A stretch of DNA of 64,000 bases from WTFY01 sp026713925 (GTDB taxonomy: Bacteria; Pseudomonadota; Gammaproteobacteria; UBA4575), in NCBI GenBank assembly GCA_963662355.1, contig OY759361.1, positions 1,736,001-1,800,000 of the forward strand, read 5' to 3'. The position numbers and the translations under genes are program-made. Below the pieces are notes generated by a model. That model was given only the letters and a program-made list of their open reading frames with translations, searched no databases and was not told the DNA's origin. Below, piece by piece: positions 45,077 through 53,469 of the stretch. Within the stretch, counting starts at the first letter, position 1. Every line of letters starts with the position of its first letter.

Positions 45077-46126
45077 ATGGAAGTAGGCGTCTGGATACCT
45101 GTTTATGGAGGGTGGCTGCGTATCAAAAATCACCGTTACCCTCCCTCCTTTACTATATGTAACGAAATAGCCAATCGCGCTGAAGCATACAATTATGACT
45201 ATGCTTACGTATCTGAGAACTATCTAAATGTTGTTTATGGGCAATCTCACGAAGTTGCAGATGCATGGGCATACTCTGCTGCCCTTGCTGCTAAAACCTC
45301 AACCATAAACATAGTTGTCGCGACCAAACCTGGCTTTCACCCCCCTTTATCCATTGCAAAAATGGCTCAAGGCATTAACCATATAAGTAACAAAAGATTT
45401 TCAGTCAATGTAGTCTGTGGCTGGTGGAAGCAAGAATTCACGCAGTGCGGTATTGAGTACCTAGACCATAAAGGCCGTTATCAGCGTGCAACTGAATTTA
45501 CACAGTGCCTCAAACAATTGTGGACTGGTACAAACACCTCTTTTGATGGGAAGTATTATTCACTTCAAAATGCACTCATAGCAATGGATGAGCCAAGCGA
45601 AGGTCAAATACCTATTTGGGTCAGTGGTCAATCCACTAATGCTCAAGAGCTAGTGGCTAAATTTGGAGATGTGTTTTTCATTGACAGCATGCCAGACAAA
45701 GACCTAAAAGAAAAAATTTTGCAGCTCAGAAAGTTAGAATGCAAATATGGGCGCAAAGTTAAAGTCGCAATGAGTGTTTTTGTGATCCTAGACGAAACTG
45801 ATGAAAAAGCCGAAATAAAATATAAAAATATACTTCTAAATAGACAACAGAGTTCAATAGAAAATTTTCGGAAGATCATGGCCGAGTCTGGAGCAACTAT
45901 GTGGAAAGAACTTTCAGATGAACAGATGGTTGATTCAAATTGTGGGTTTGATGCGAGTTTAATTGGCAGCAAATCTACAATCATCAGACGTTTACTGAAA
46001 TTAAAAGAATGTGGAGTTGATATTTTACTGTGCCAATTTGAAGATATGCTAGAAGACACTGTTTTTTTTGGCAAAACAATTTTGCCTCAATTGGGTTCAA
46101 CACAGACAATAAACAAAATAATGTAA
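45077..46126 (+). CDS. FMN-dependent luciferase-like (LLM) oxidoreductase, SfnG/SsuD-type
   Basis: 349 residues of the luciferase-like monooxygenase fold. GVWIPVYGGWLRI at the start, VVATKPGFHPPLSIAKM, NVVCGWWKQEFTQCGIEY and HKGRYQRATEF follow the group that includes dimethyl-sulfone monooxygenase SfnG and alkanesulfonate monooxygenase SsuD. Such enzymes use reduced FMN from a separate reductase and O2. The substrate here is unknown, and no working reductase is adjacent. There is no clear ribosome site at the ATG. A shorter start is possible, but the homology begins at residue 1. Confidence 0.82.
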   Translation: MEVGVWIPVYGGWLRIKNHRYPPSFTICNEIANRAEAYNYDYAYVSENYLNVVYGQSHEVADAWAYSAALAAKTSTINIVVATKPGFHPPLSIAKMAQGINHISNKRFSVNVVCGWWKQEFTQCGIEYLDHKGRYQRATEFTQCLKQLWTGTNTSFDGKYYSLQNALIAMDEPSEGQIPIWVSGQSTNAQELVAKFGDVFFIDSMPDKDLKEKILQLRKLECKYGRKVKVAMSVFVILDETDEKAEIKYKNILLNRQQSSIENFRKIMAESGATMWKELSDEQMVDSNCGFDASLIGSKSTIIRRLLKLKECGVDILLCQFEDMLEDTVFFGKTILPQLGSTQTINKIM

Positions 46127-46255
46127 CTTACATTTGAAACAAATATTTCTTGTCTCTAGCATGTTTAATTTAGGCAATATGAATTGAGCAGGTTTCACAC
46201 AAGATAAAATACAGTACCCATACAGACACGAAAGCATTACAAGTAGGAGCTAGCT

Positions 46256-47737
46256 ATGACAACAAACAAAAAAAGCAAAACACAAAAGAAAGATAAATGG
46301 ACAATGCAAAATTTGCCTCGAGGAAAAGATGCTACAAAAGTTGCACGTGACTTTGCAAAAGAACTATTAGACATTGCGAAAAAAAACCCAGTCGTAAAGC
46401 CTGGGCGGAAAAAAGTTAAAAGAAAACATGCGCACTTGTTAGGCTTTATCCAACATGGTCTCAATAGCCATGCTACAGGTATGTGGCGTAACCACCGAGA
46501 CAAGCGCGGATGGAAATTTTCCGAGCCTGAGTACTGGGTACATATGGCTAGAACAATGGAACGTGGAAGGTTTGACGCAATGTTTATTGCAGATGAACTA
46601 GCACCTTATAACAACTATAAACAAAGTTCCGACGACACCGTACGTTACGCCGTACAATGCCCAGTGCATGAACCGGCAACAATCGTACCTATCATTGGGC
46701 ATGCAACTAAACACCTAGGAGTTGGTGTAACACTATCAACTGCATTTGTGCACCCATATGCAATGTGCCGTCATCTATCGAGCTTAGACCATCTAACTAA
46801 GGGAAGAGTTGCCTGGAATATAGTTAGTTCATATTCTAAAAGTGAATGGGATGCTTATGGTGCAGAAATGTCTGATCGATCCCTACGATATGAAAGAATG
46901 GAAGAATATATGCAGCTTTGTTATCAGCTATGGAACTCTTGGGATGAAGATTCTGTTATCGCGGACCGTGAATCAGGGATATACGCAGACCCAGACAAGG
47001 TGCATGAAATTGATTTCAAAGGGCAATTCTTCAACTGTAAAGGCAGACATTTTTGTTTCCGTTCTCCCCAGGTATCCCCTGTTTTGTGGCAAGCAGGTTC
47101 ATCTCCTCGTGGCAGGGACTTTGCCGCAAAGCATGCGGAAGCAATTTTTGCCGTACACCCTAATGTTGAGCGTATGGCTGAGTACCGAGACGATTTAAAC
47201 GAGCGTTGTTATACAAAATTTAAACGTGAAGCTAACACTGTAAAGCGAATCTACGGATTACAAACAATCGTTGCCCCTACACGTGCTGAAGCAGAGGAAA
47301 AATACGAGCGGATTATGTCTCACATCCCGCTGGAAGGAGCACTTGCATGGATATCGGGGCACTTCGGGCCAGACTTCTCAACTTATGACTTAGATGAAGT
47401 TGTACAGAATATTGAAATACCTGGAATTCAGGGTTTGTTCGAATCCATCATTTTTGCCAAAGGTGGTGGCCCGGTTACCGTAAAAGAAGCTGCTCTCATT
47501 TATGCACAAGGCATGGGTATGCCACGGGCAATCGGAAGTCCTGCAGATGTGGTTGATCAAATGGAAGTATTTATGGATGCCGGAGCTGATGGATTCATGC
47601 TAGTTGCTACTGCAACCCCAGGTTGTTTTGAAGACTTCGCTGACTTGGTTACCCCTGAAATGCAAAAAAGAGGACTACTACGTACTGAGTACAGGGGTAA
47701 GACTTTGAGAGAGAATTTGCTTGATGATGGAGATTAA
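46256..47737 (+). CDS. FMN-dependent monooxygenase of the NtaA/SnaA/DszA/DmoA group
   Basis: 493 residues. The core has HLLGFIQHGLNSHATGMWR, FDAMFIADELAPYNNYK, VAWNIVSSYSKSEWDAYGAE and SPVLWQAGSSPRGRDFAAKH, typical of the large luciferase-like group that includes nitrilotriacetate, dibenzothiophene-sulfone and dimethyl-sulfide monooxygenases. The first 55-60 residues form an unusual Lys-rich extension (TTNKKSKTQKKDKW). It needs reduced FMN. The ATG at 46256 has GGAGC about six bases ahead. The substrate is undetermined. Confidence 0.87.
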   Translation: MTTNKKSKTQKKDKWTMQNLPRGKDATKVARDFAKELLDIAKKNPVVKPGRKKVKRKHAHLLGFIQHGLNSHATGMWRNHRDKRGWKFSEPEYWVHMARTMERGRFDAMFIADELAPYNNYKQSSDDTVRYAVQCPVHEPATIVPIIGHATKHLGVGVTLSTAFVHPYAMCRHLSSLDHLTKGRVAWNIVSSYSKSEWDAYGAEMSDRSLRYERMEEYMQLCYQLWNSWDEDSVIADRESGIYADPDKVHEIDFKGQFFNCKGRHFCFRSPQVSPVLWQAGSSPRGRDFAAKHAEAIFAVHPNVERMAEYRDDLNERCYTKFKREANTVKRIYGLQTIVAPTRAEAEEKYERIMSHIPLEGALAWISGHFGPDFSTYDLDEVVQNIEIPGIQGLFESIIFAKGGGPVTVKEAALIYAQGMGMPRAIGSPADVVDQMEVFMDAGADGFMLVATATPGCFEDFADLVTPEMQKRGLLRTEYRGKTLRENLLDDGD

Positions 47738-47852
47738 AAGAATTTTCGATTAATTTTCACAGCATAATTTCTCTGGGCGAGTCACAGGAAACTGCTGTTG
47801 CAGTTACTGAGTAAAAGTGCTGGGACGTAAGCGACATATTGTTAGACAATTC

Positions 47853-47876
47853 GTCTGTATTTGCTCAAAAACAGAC
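47853..47876 (+). other. Stem-loop downstream of the monooxygenase gene
   Basis: GTCTGT and ACAGAC pair, with an inner TTTG/CAAA helix and one A-A mismatch. It lies 115 bases after the monooxygenase stop. There is no T-run, so only weak support for a transcription end. Confidence 0.3.
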
Positions 47877-47970
47877 TGATTAGTTGATTTTTCAATAATT
47901 AGACTGGCTATTAAGCTCCTATCGTTATTGTAGTGTTTCTTACAGTAAATTATGGTATGAAAAATACAAG

Positions 47971-48315
47971 GTGAACGAACTGTCAGGCCAAATCAGTACT
48001 TTGCAAACATTATTTTCACGAATGAAATTCAGTTTCATTTTGCTAATGTTTATGTTTGTGGCTATTTATATCTTTGCAGATAAATACCAATTTAGTGGCA
48101 CACATAGCAATTGGCTTACTGTAATTATTATTGTCAGTGCAGGTCTCAGTATTATTTATTTATTTTATATGGCTCAACTTATTAAGCTTCTGGGTAAAAA
48201 TCCAATTGTTTGGGTGTTTTTGACTGCTATATGTGGACCGCTTGGACTGCTTGTCTCATACGTTATAATTTCTGGAAATGTAGGTAAGATTCAGAGGCGA
48301 AGTCTTAATGAGTAA
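47971..48315 (+). CDS. Membrane protein of unknown function
   Basis: 114 residues from a GTG, with three hydrophobic segments (FSFILLMFMFVAIYIFAD, WLTVIIIVSAGLSIIYLFYM and VWVFLTAICGPLGLLVSYVI). Not recognised. The GTG context is ordinary. Confidence 0.5.
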   Translation: MNELSGQISTLQTLFSRMKFSFILLMFMFVAIYIFADKYQFSGTHSNWLTVIIIVSAGLSIIYLFYMAQLIKLLGKNPIVWVFLTAICGPLGLLVSYVIISGNVGKIQRRSLNE

Positions 48316-48334
48316 TTACATGAAAATATTATAA

Positions 48335-48769
48335 TTACGTGTACTTTGTGTAATTTAATATTCCCATTTGAGAAATCATTTTCCACTGTTCATCTGATTT
48401 CGTATAAATTTTGCATGCACGACCATACCAGTGGAGCATGTCTCCTGTGTTTGGCTTCCACAATGTGTCCATATCTACAACAGCAAATGCGCCATCCCTT
48501 TCCTTAGAGATTACAATCTTTTGGATAGTACGATCATTGCGCAATAGATCATATTTTTCAAAGAATTTCTGAAAGTATTCGCTCCAGCGCTGACTGTTAA
48601 ATCTCCCCCAAGGTAACACCCACTCTACAGGATCATGTGCATTTGCATTGGGCGGCCAAGGCCAAACCATGTCAGGATGGACAATGCTTAAGAATAGCTC
48701 AATATTTTTTGTATCAAATGCGCGAGTTTCTTTGTTTACAATCTCTTCGATCTCGCTTCGAGTGTCCAT
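48335..48769 (-). CDS. NTF2/SnoaL-like protein
   Basis: 144 residues: EEIVNKETRAFDTKNIELFL, HPDMVWPWPPN, then a beta-rich end with VVDMDTLWKP. This is the NTF2-like (DUF4440) fold, unrelated in detail to the one at 2520. No enzyme activity can be assigned. Confidence 0.7.
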   Translation of the reverse strand: MDTRSEIEEIVNKETRAFDTKNIELFLSIVHPDMVWPWPPNANAHDPVEWVLPWGRFNSQRWSEYFQKFFEKYDLLRNDRTIQKIVISKERDGAFAVVDMDTLWKPNTGDMLHWYGRACKIYTKSDEQWKMISQMGILNYTKYT

Positions 48770-48998
48770 ACTATTTTGGAAACTCAGCTAGTCTCTTACT
48801 AATTTTTGTCGAGGCTATGAGATGAACTTTAAGCACTGAATTGGTCCAGAAAACAACGACATACAGGCACTTAAGCCTGAAAGACTGTAGCACACTCCAC
48901 TACAGACTACTTAAGCCTATTGTACTAAGCTACAATTAATCTGCAGGGCAGTCGCGATGACGAGCAATTAATTTGCAGCATGCGTGTATGCTCTAGCT

Positions 48999-49091
48999 TC
49001 AATCCTTTTTTTTGTCTTTGGCTAGCACCATAATTATGAAATAAACAGCCACAAATATAGCAAATATTAAAATTCCAACACCGTCTGGCAT
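48999..49091 (-). CDS. 30-residue single-helix membrane peptide
   Basis: ATG at 49091, preceded by AGGAGG with a five-base spacer. It encodes a hydrophobic helix (GILIFAIFVAVYFIIMVLA) and a charged tail KDKKKD, ending in TGA. Strong ribosome site plus membrane pattern make it a believable small protein. It resembles small accessory membrane subunits, but I do not know the partner. Confidence 0.55.
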   Translation of the reverse strand: MPDGVGILIFAIFVAVYFIIMVLAKDKKKD

Positions 49092-49494
49092 AGCTGCCTC
49101 CTGTTTAACCAATAACTCTGATAGTCTAGGAGCTAGTATACCAAGTATTACAACAATGTATCAAAACTACTGGGTCACTGTGAAATGGGTAGTTGCTTGC
49201 TGCCTTAAAGATAGCTAAGTACATGAGCTAACAGCAATTCTATATGATAGATATACTAGTTCCCCGCTTATTGGAGGCATAAGATTTCAACTAGTTTGTA
49301 TACCACAACATATGATGCATAAAGATCCCATTAACCTTTTATGCATTTCTTATACGCCGACCCTAAAGAGCTATCTGAATTTAATATACAGTCACAATAG
49401 ATTCAGACAACCTTACTGGTACTACCTTATCCAAATTCCTCATATAATTAGAATTATATAGCCTACCCAGCTCAACCGACCTCTCAAGCTAGAA
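49092..49494. other. Intergenic region, no gene recognised
   Basis: About 400 AT-rich bases between the small peptide and the 113-residue membrane protein. I found no tRNA, hairpin terminator or supported frame. Confidence 0.4.
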
Positions 49495-49836
49495 TTGCAA
49501 CTACACGCATCAACAATTGTATTCACTTTGCTGTCATCCTTTGCATGGATCATTGTTGCTTACGCCTATTATGCAAAGAATAGAGGATGGTGGATAAGCA
49601 ACATGTTCATTTCTGATACTTCCATGGTTAAGCTGATTGCCTATATTGCACTTCCATGTTCAGCATTTGCTTCTGCATACCTGGGTATCTGGTGGGAAGC
49701 TATTATTGTGATAATTTTAGGGTTAATAGTTGCTCTTCTCTTAACAAACTTATTGCGCTCTTTCGTTCAATATATTGCCGTAATTGGAATTATCACTTGC
49801 TGGGTACTAGGCATATATATGGTGTTCCATACTTAG
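49495..49836 (+). CDS. Membrane protein of unknown function
   Basis: 113 residues from a TTG start, with four hydrophobic segments (IVFTLLSSFAWIIVAYAYY, LIAYIALPCSAFASAYLG, AIIVIILGLIVALLL and YIAVIGIITCWVLGIYMVF). Not recognised. No obvious ribosome site, so the start is uncertain. Confidence 0.45.
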   Translation: MQLHASTIVFTLLSSFAWIIVAYAYYAKNRGWWISNMFISDTSMVKLIAYIALPCSAFASAYLGIWWEAIIVIILGLIVALLLTNLLRSFVQYIAVIGIITCWVLGIYMVFHT

Positions 49837-50226
49837 TTCGCTTATTGAACCACTAGAAACTTGCAAAAATTTACATGAGCTCAGTCAAGCTTATGAAATA
49901 CTAGTAATAACTCAAAAATCTTTTTAAATTTCCTTTCATTTGTGACTCCTAGATCCATGCCGCAATAACGTACTCATCACCTGAGACAAGAATTGCAAAT
50001 CTCAATCAAGGCGGCTTGTCATGAATTGCCTGGATCGTGATTGTGTATAGACGTAAAAATTCACTTTAAATCCTTTCAGTTTTCATCCATTATAGAGGTG
50101 CTCTTATACAAGCATAAAAATAATTATCAAGAAACGTTAAGGAAATTTGTTTGTACTGAAGCAGTACGCAAAAATGCTCGTTTAGAAAGTTAGCTGACAA
50201 AACACATTTGATAGGAGGAGTTAAAC
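49837..50226. other. Intergenic region, no gene recognised
   Basis: 390 bases. No frame of note. The last bases supply AGGAGGAG for the DUF1097 gene. Confidence 0.4.
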
Positions 50227-50745
50227 ATGTCAAATCTTGTAGCATTATCAATCAGCATCGGTGTTTTAGGGGGAATTGCGGCAGCAATATGTCTAGGACC
50301 ATTATCAGGAATTGTTTTAATTTGGGTTGTGTTTATTAGTTGGGGCTGCTTCTTTGCAATTGGCGGCGATGGGAAGGCCTTACAAAATACAATTGTCTGC
50401 AATATCCTGGGTGCTGTAATTGCCTGGATCGGACTACTGATATTTTTGGGAATTCCATTAGCAGAGACTCTTACCGTACCAATCTGGGCTGGAATCGTGG
50501 TAGGTGTGACTGTCCTTATTATGTGCCTACTAGCCCATATTGAGGTCTTTTCCGCTATCCCTGCAGCTGTTTTTGGCTATGCTAGTGTAGCAGCCTATGC
50601 TTTGCAGACAGATGGTGCATTGACGATGGATGCATTAACCGGCGGTTCAAACAACGCATTAATCGTTGTTGTGATTTCCGCTGTGATTGGTGCAATCCTT
50701 GGTATGATCTCTGGAAAAATAGGCAGCGCCCTAACATCAGAGTGA
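50227..50745 (+). CDS. DUF1097 membrane protein
   Basis: 172 residues with five or six hydrophobic segments: VFISWGCFFAIGGDGKALQN, FSAIPAAVFGYASVAAY and IGAILGMISGKIG match DUF1097 inner-membrane proteins. A very strong ribosome site (AGGAGGAG) precedes the ATG, and a classic terminator follows. The function is unknown. Confidence 0.8.
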   Translation: MSNLVALSISIGVLGGIAAAICLGPLSGIVLIWVVFISWGCFFAIGGDGKALQNTIVCNILGAVIAWIGLLIFLGIPLAETLTVPIWAGIVVGVTVLIMCLLAHIEVFSAIPAAVFGYASVAAYALQTDGALTMDALTGGSNNALIVVVISAVIGAILGMISGKIGSALTSE

Positions 50746-50777
50746 CAAAATAGCAGGTACAAAACCTAGCTATCCTG

Positions 50778-50807
50778 AACGCCCAGTGAGAACTGGGCGT
50801 TTTTTTT
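50778..50807 (+). terminator. Rho-independent terminator
   Basis: AACGCCCAGT and ACTGGGCGTT pair perfectly around a GAGA loop, followed by a run of T. It ends the DUF1097 transcript. It lies 80 bases before the 3' end of the converging tRNA-Ser. Confidence 0.95.
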
Positions 50808-50886
50808 GGCATGGATTTAGACATTGAAGAAATTCAGCCAATCATGCGGAGTAGTACTGCCCTGTCTAACCTGACAGTTTGATAAA

Positions 50887-50974
50887 TGGCGGAGAGGGAG
50901 GGATTCGAACCCCCGGACCCTTTCGAGTCAACGGTTTTCAAGACCGCCGCATTCGACCACTCTGCCACCTCTCC
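50887..50974 (-). tRNA. tRNA-Ser (anticodon UGA)
   Basis: The reverse complement has the acceptor stem GGAGAGG/CCTCTCC, the anticodon loop CTTGAAA (anticodon TGA in DNA), a long variable arm and GGTTCGAATCC in the T arm. The length is 88 bases with CCA encoded. It resembles class II tRNA-Ser from Gammaproteobacteria. Confidence 0.96.
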
Positions 50975-51115
50975 CGTCAAGCTGATAAGAATACCTGAAT
51001 GATACCGGGAACTGCTACCTCATACATTGTCTAAAAACTAACTAAGAAGACTTGATTTAGTCTAAAATACCGTTATGTTAGAAACATAAGACTTGATTCT
51101 GGAGAACAGACCGCA

Positions 51116-51787
51116 ATGAACAACCCAAAACTACATACTGGCAGTACACCTCGTGTAAGCGCCTTATCTACCAACAAAGTTCTTCGCAACACATATGCAC
51201 TACTTTCCGTAACCTTGATTTTCAGTGCGCTTATGGCCGCAGTGTCTACCATGCTTCATGTTGGCCATGGTGCGAGCCTTGCCTGCTCTGTTGGGGCGCT
51301 ATTACTAATCTGGTTTGTGCTGCCCCGTACAGCCGAATCTGCAACTGGGATTGCCGTTGTATTTGCCTTCACAGGCTTATTAGGGTTTGGGCTTGGACCT
51401 TTGCTCAATTTTTACTTGAACACGACCCATGGGGCAGAAGTTATTGCAACTTCCATGGGGGGCACCGCAATTATTTTCATGGGGCTCTCAGGTTATGTAT
51501 TAACCACACAGCGGGATTTTAGTTTTTTAGGCGGCTTCCTGTTTGCCGGTTTGATTGTAGTTTTACTTGCTTCCCTCGCAGGCATTTTTCTAAACATGCC
51601 TGGACTCTGGTTAGCTATCAATGCCGCAGTAATCCTGATTTTCAGCGGCTTTATCCTGTTCGATACGAGCCGCATAATTAATGGCGGTGTGACAAATTAT
51701 ATTATTGCTACAACTTCAATATACCTGAGCATATACAATATCTTCATTGCCTTATTACATTTGCTAGGTTTTGCAAGCAATGAATGA
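51116..51787 (+). CDS. yccA: Bax inhibitor-1/YccA family membrane protein
   Basis: 223 residues, seven hydrophobic segments. FVFPLPRT-like LPRTAES, LGFGLGPLLNFYL, and the terminal GFILFDTSRIINGG with IYLSIYNIFIALLHLLG are the BI-1 motifs. E. coli YccA is an FtsH substrate and modulator. Its position next to tRNA-Ser agrees with a gene order I recall from Pseudomonas, where tus genes intervene. Those are absent here. Confidence 0.93.
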   Translation: MNNPKLHTGSTPRVSALSTNKVLRNTYALLSVTLIFSALMAAVSTMLHVGHGASLACSVGALLLIWFVLPRTAESATGIAVVFAFTGLLGFGLGPLLNFYLNTTHGAEVIATSMGGTAIIFMGLSGYVLTTQRDFSFLGGFLFAGLIVVLLASLAGIFLNMPGLWLAINAAVILIFSGFILFDTSRIINGGVTNYIIATTSIYLSIYNIFIALLHLLGFASNE

Positions 51788-51798
51788 CAGCATAAGTG

Positions 51799-51984
51799 AT
51801 GGATTGGTTGAAACTTGGCTATGCTGTACTAGTCATAGCATTAATCATATTCATTTTTCCTGCTGTTAGACATTGGCAAAAGAATAGTCCGAAAGCCAAG
51901 CAGGGTGACTGGCAAGCATTCTTGTTTCCAATCGGCCTCATTGCCTTGCTTGTGGTTGGTTTGATGTGGGTTGTAGGAAGATAG
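51799..51984 (+). CDS. Small two-helix membrane protein
   Basis: 61-62 residues with two hydrophobic segments (LGYAVLVIALIIFIFPAV and LFPIGLIALLVVGLMWVV). It starts 11 bases after yccA, at ATG 51799 or a GTG at 51796, so it is probably co-transcribed. It resembles short conserved membrane proteins downstream of yccA, name not known to me. Confidence 0.65.
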   Translation: MDWLKLGYAVLVIALIIFIFPAVRHWQKNSPKAKQGDWQAFLFPIGLIALLVVGLMWVVGR

Positions 51985-52030
51985 GCTCGTATGCTTGGTC
52001 GTGGCAGCTACTGACGTAATAGCTTTGGAA

Positions 52031-52513
52031 TCAATCCCGAAAATTGTCAAACTGAAGCGGTATCTCCAAATTAGCTTCCCTGAGTATGCCCATAACCTTT
52101 TGAAGGTCATCGCGTTTTTTCCCTGATACCCGCAACTTTTCCCCTTGTATAGACACCTGAACTTTAATTTTTAAATTCTTGACCAGTTTTACTATCTTTT
52201 TTGCAGTCTCGTGGTCAATACCCCGACGTACAACTAATGTCTGGTGTACGCGCATATTAGCTTCTTCAACTTTACCGCGCACAAGACAGCCTAAATCAAT
52301 GCCACGTTTGGACATCTTCTGAATGAGAATTTCATAGATTTGATCGATCTGGAACTCAGATTGTGCTTCAATGCGTAAAGTTGAATTCTCGTGAATAACT
52401 TTTGCATCAGACCCCTTGAAGTCATAACGATTCAAGATATCTCGATTGGCTTGGTCCAACGCATTGGTCAATTCATGAGTATCAACTTCTGATACCGTAT
52501 CAAATGAAGGCAT
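52031..52513 (-). CDS. yajQ: YajQ family nucleotide-binding protein
   Basis: 160 residues. MPSFDTVSEVDTHELTNALD and RYDFKGSDAKV are the YajQ signature, with two ferredoxin-like halves. Some homologues bind cyclic-di-GMP and act on transcription. That role is not shown for this one. It converges with the small membrane gene. Confidence 0.93.
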   Translation of the reverse strand: MPSFDTVSEVDTHELTNALDQANRDILNRYDFKGSDAKVIHENSTLRIEAQSEFQIDQIYEILIQKMSKRGIDLGCLVRGKVEEANMRVHQTLVVRRGIDHETAKKIVKLVKNLKIKVQVSIQGEKLRVSGKKRDDLQKVMGILREANLEIPLQFDNFRD

Positions 52514-52568
52514 CTCTTAGTATTCTCCCCTGCAACAAACAAATTTTAGATTAAAGAAACTCCAGACA

Positions 52569-52943
52569 ATGTCCAGATTAGCAATCCTGCTTGGCAGCGG
52601 CAATGCTGCGCTGGCAATTTTGTTAGCAGCCTTCACTGCTCATGTGCTGCCCAGTTCCTGGCCAGAAAGCAGGCTCTCAACTTTCCAGACAGCAGTGGAC
52701 TATCATCTTTACCATGCGCTGAGTCTGATTGTTGTAGGCATTCTGCTGAACCAACGTTCTAACAGCAAATTTCTTAAAATTGCTGTAGCAGCCATGCTGG
52801 GTGGAATGGTTATATTTTGCGGAAGCCTGTATTTATTTAGTCTGACAGAACTTGTCTGGCCAGGGAGATTCACTCCATTTGGCGGCATTATCTTGATTGG
52901 TTCATGGGTTCTGATAATGATAGCTTACATGAATGCAAAATAG
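52569..52943 (+). CDS. DUF423 membrane protein
   Basis: 124 residues, four hydrophobic segments. AAFTAHVLPSSWPE, FQTAVDYHLYHALSLIV and FTPFGGIILIGSWVLI follow DUF423. The function is unknown. It is divergent from yajQ. Confidence 0.88.
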   Translation: MSRLAILLGSGNAALAILLAAFTAHVLPSSWPESRLSTFQTAVDYHLYHALSLIVVGILLNQRSNSKFLKIAVAAMLGGMVIFCGSLYLFSLTELVWPGRFTPFGGIILIGSWVLIMIAYMNAK

Positions 52944-52994
52944 ACAGGATAATTAGACGATAGGAGACTAGCCTTAAGCCATACAATGTATGAT

Positions 52995-53430
52995 CTAGCT
53001 CTGTAAAGCCTTGACTTTATCCCCAGTGCGGATAATACCCCCTGTAGGCACGACTGCGATGACACCACGGTGATTACATGCAGCATTACATACCCAAGAG
53101 CCTGTCCTATCTTTCGACAAGGTATACAATCTCTTGTAACCTCAGAACTGCATCATTGACCCGGATAGCATAGTCCTTGAGGATGTCTAAGTTCACATCT
53201 TGCACGACAATATTGCACCTTAGCTCACAAGGAAAAACACTTTTGCTGATTAGAATTTAAACGCTTACAGGAAGATATACAGACTGCATTAATGCGCCTG
53301 CCTGCTTTAATCTCCAATCAGCCCGAGAATTTGTACCAACCCAGCAGAACGAATATTAAACATCACTTCACTGGAAGTTTTTCGAAGCCCAATCCACTCT
53401 ATCCTGCAAAATCGAGGAAAATAACCTCTT
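52995..53430 (-). pseudogene. Inactivated MOSC-domain protein gene
   Basis: Three pieces in different frames on the minus strand follow the order of a small MOSC protein. They are RIEWIGLRKTSSE...LGLIGD (near 53420-53320, then a stop), CNIVVQDVNLDILKDYAI...VNDAVLRLQ (near 53220-53110, then a stop) and HRGVIAVVPTGGIIRTGDKV ending at 52995. MOSC domains handle sulfur or molybdenum cofactor transfer. At least one stop and two frame changes mean it cannot be made as a whole protein. It fills most of the 526-base gap before serS. Confidence 0.8.
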
Positions 53431-53469
53431 AATTCAGCTTGCAGGACGAGCCTGGTACTACAGGGCCAT

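Noticed and set aside
38300..50974. Integrated element ending at tRNA-Ser
   Set aside because: No integrase, no second copy of the tRNA 3' end and no phage genes. It is kept only as a hypothesis in the findings.
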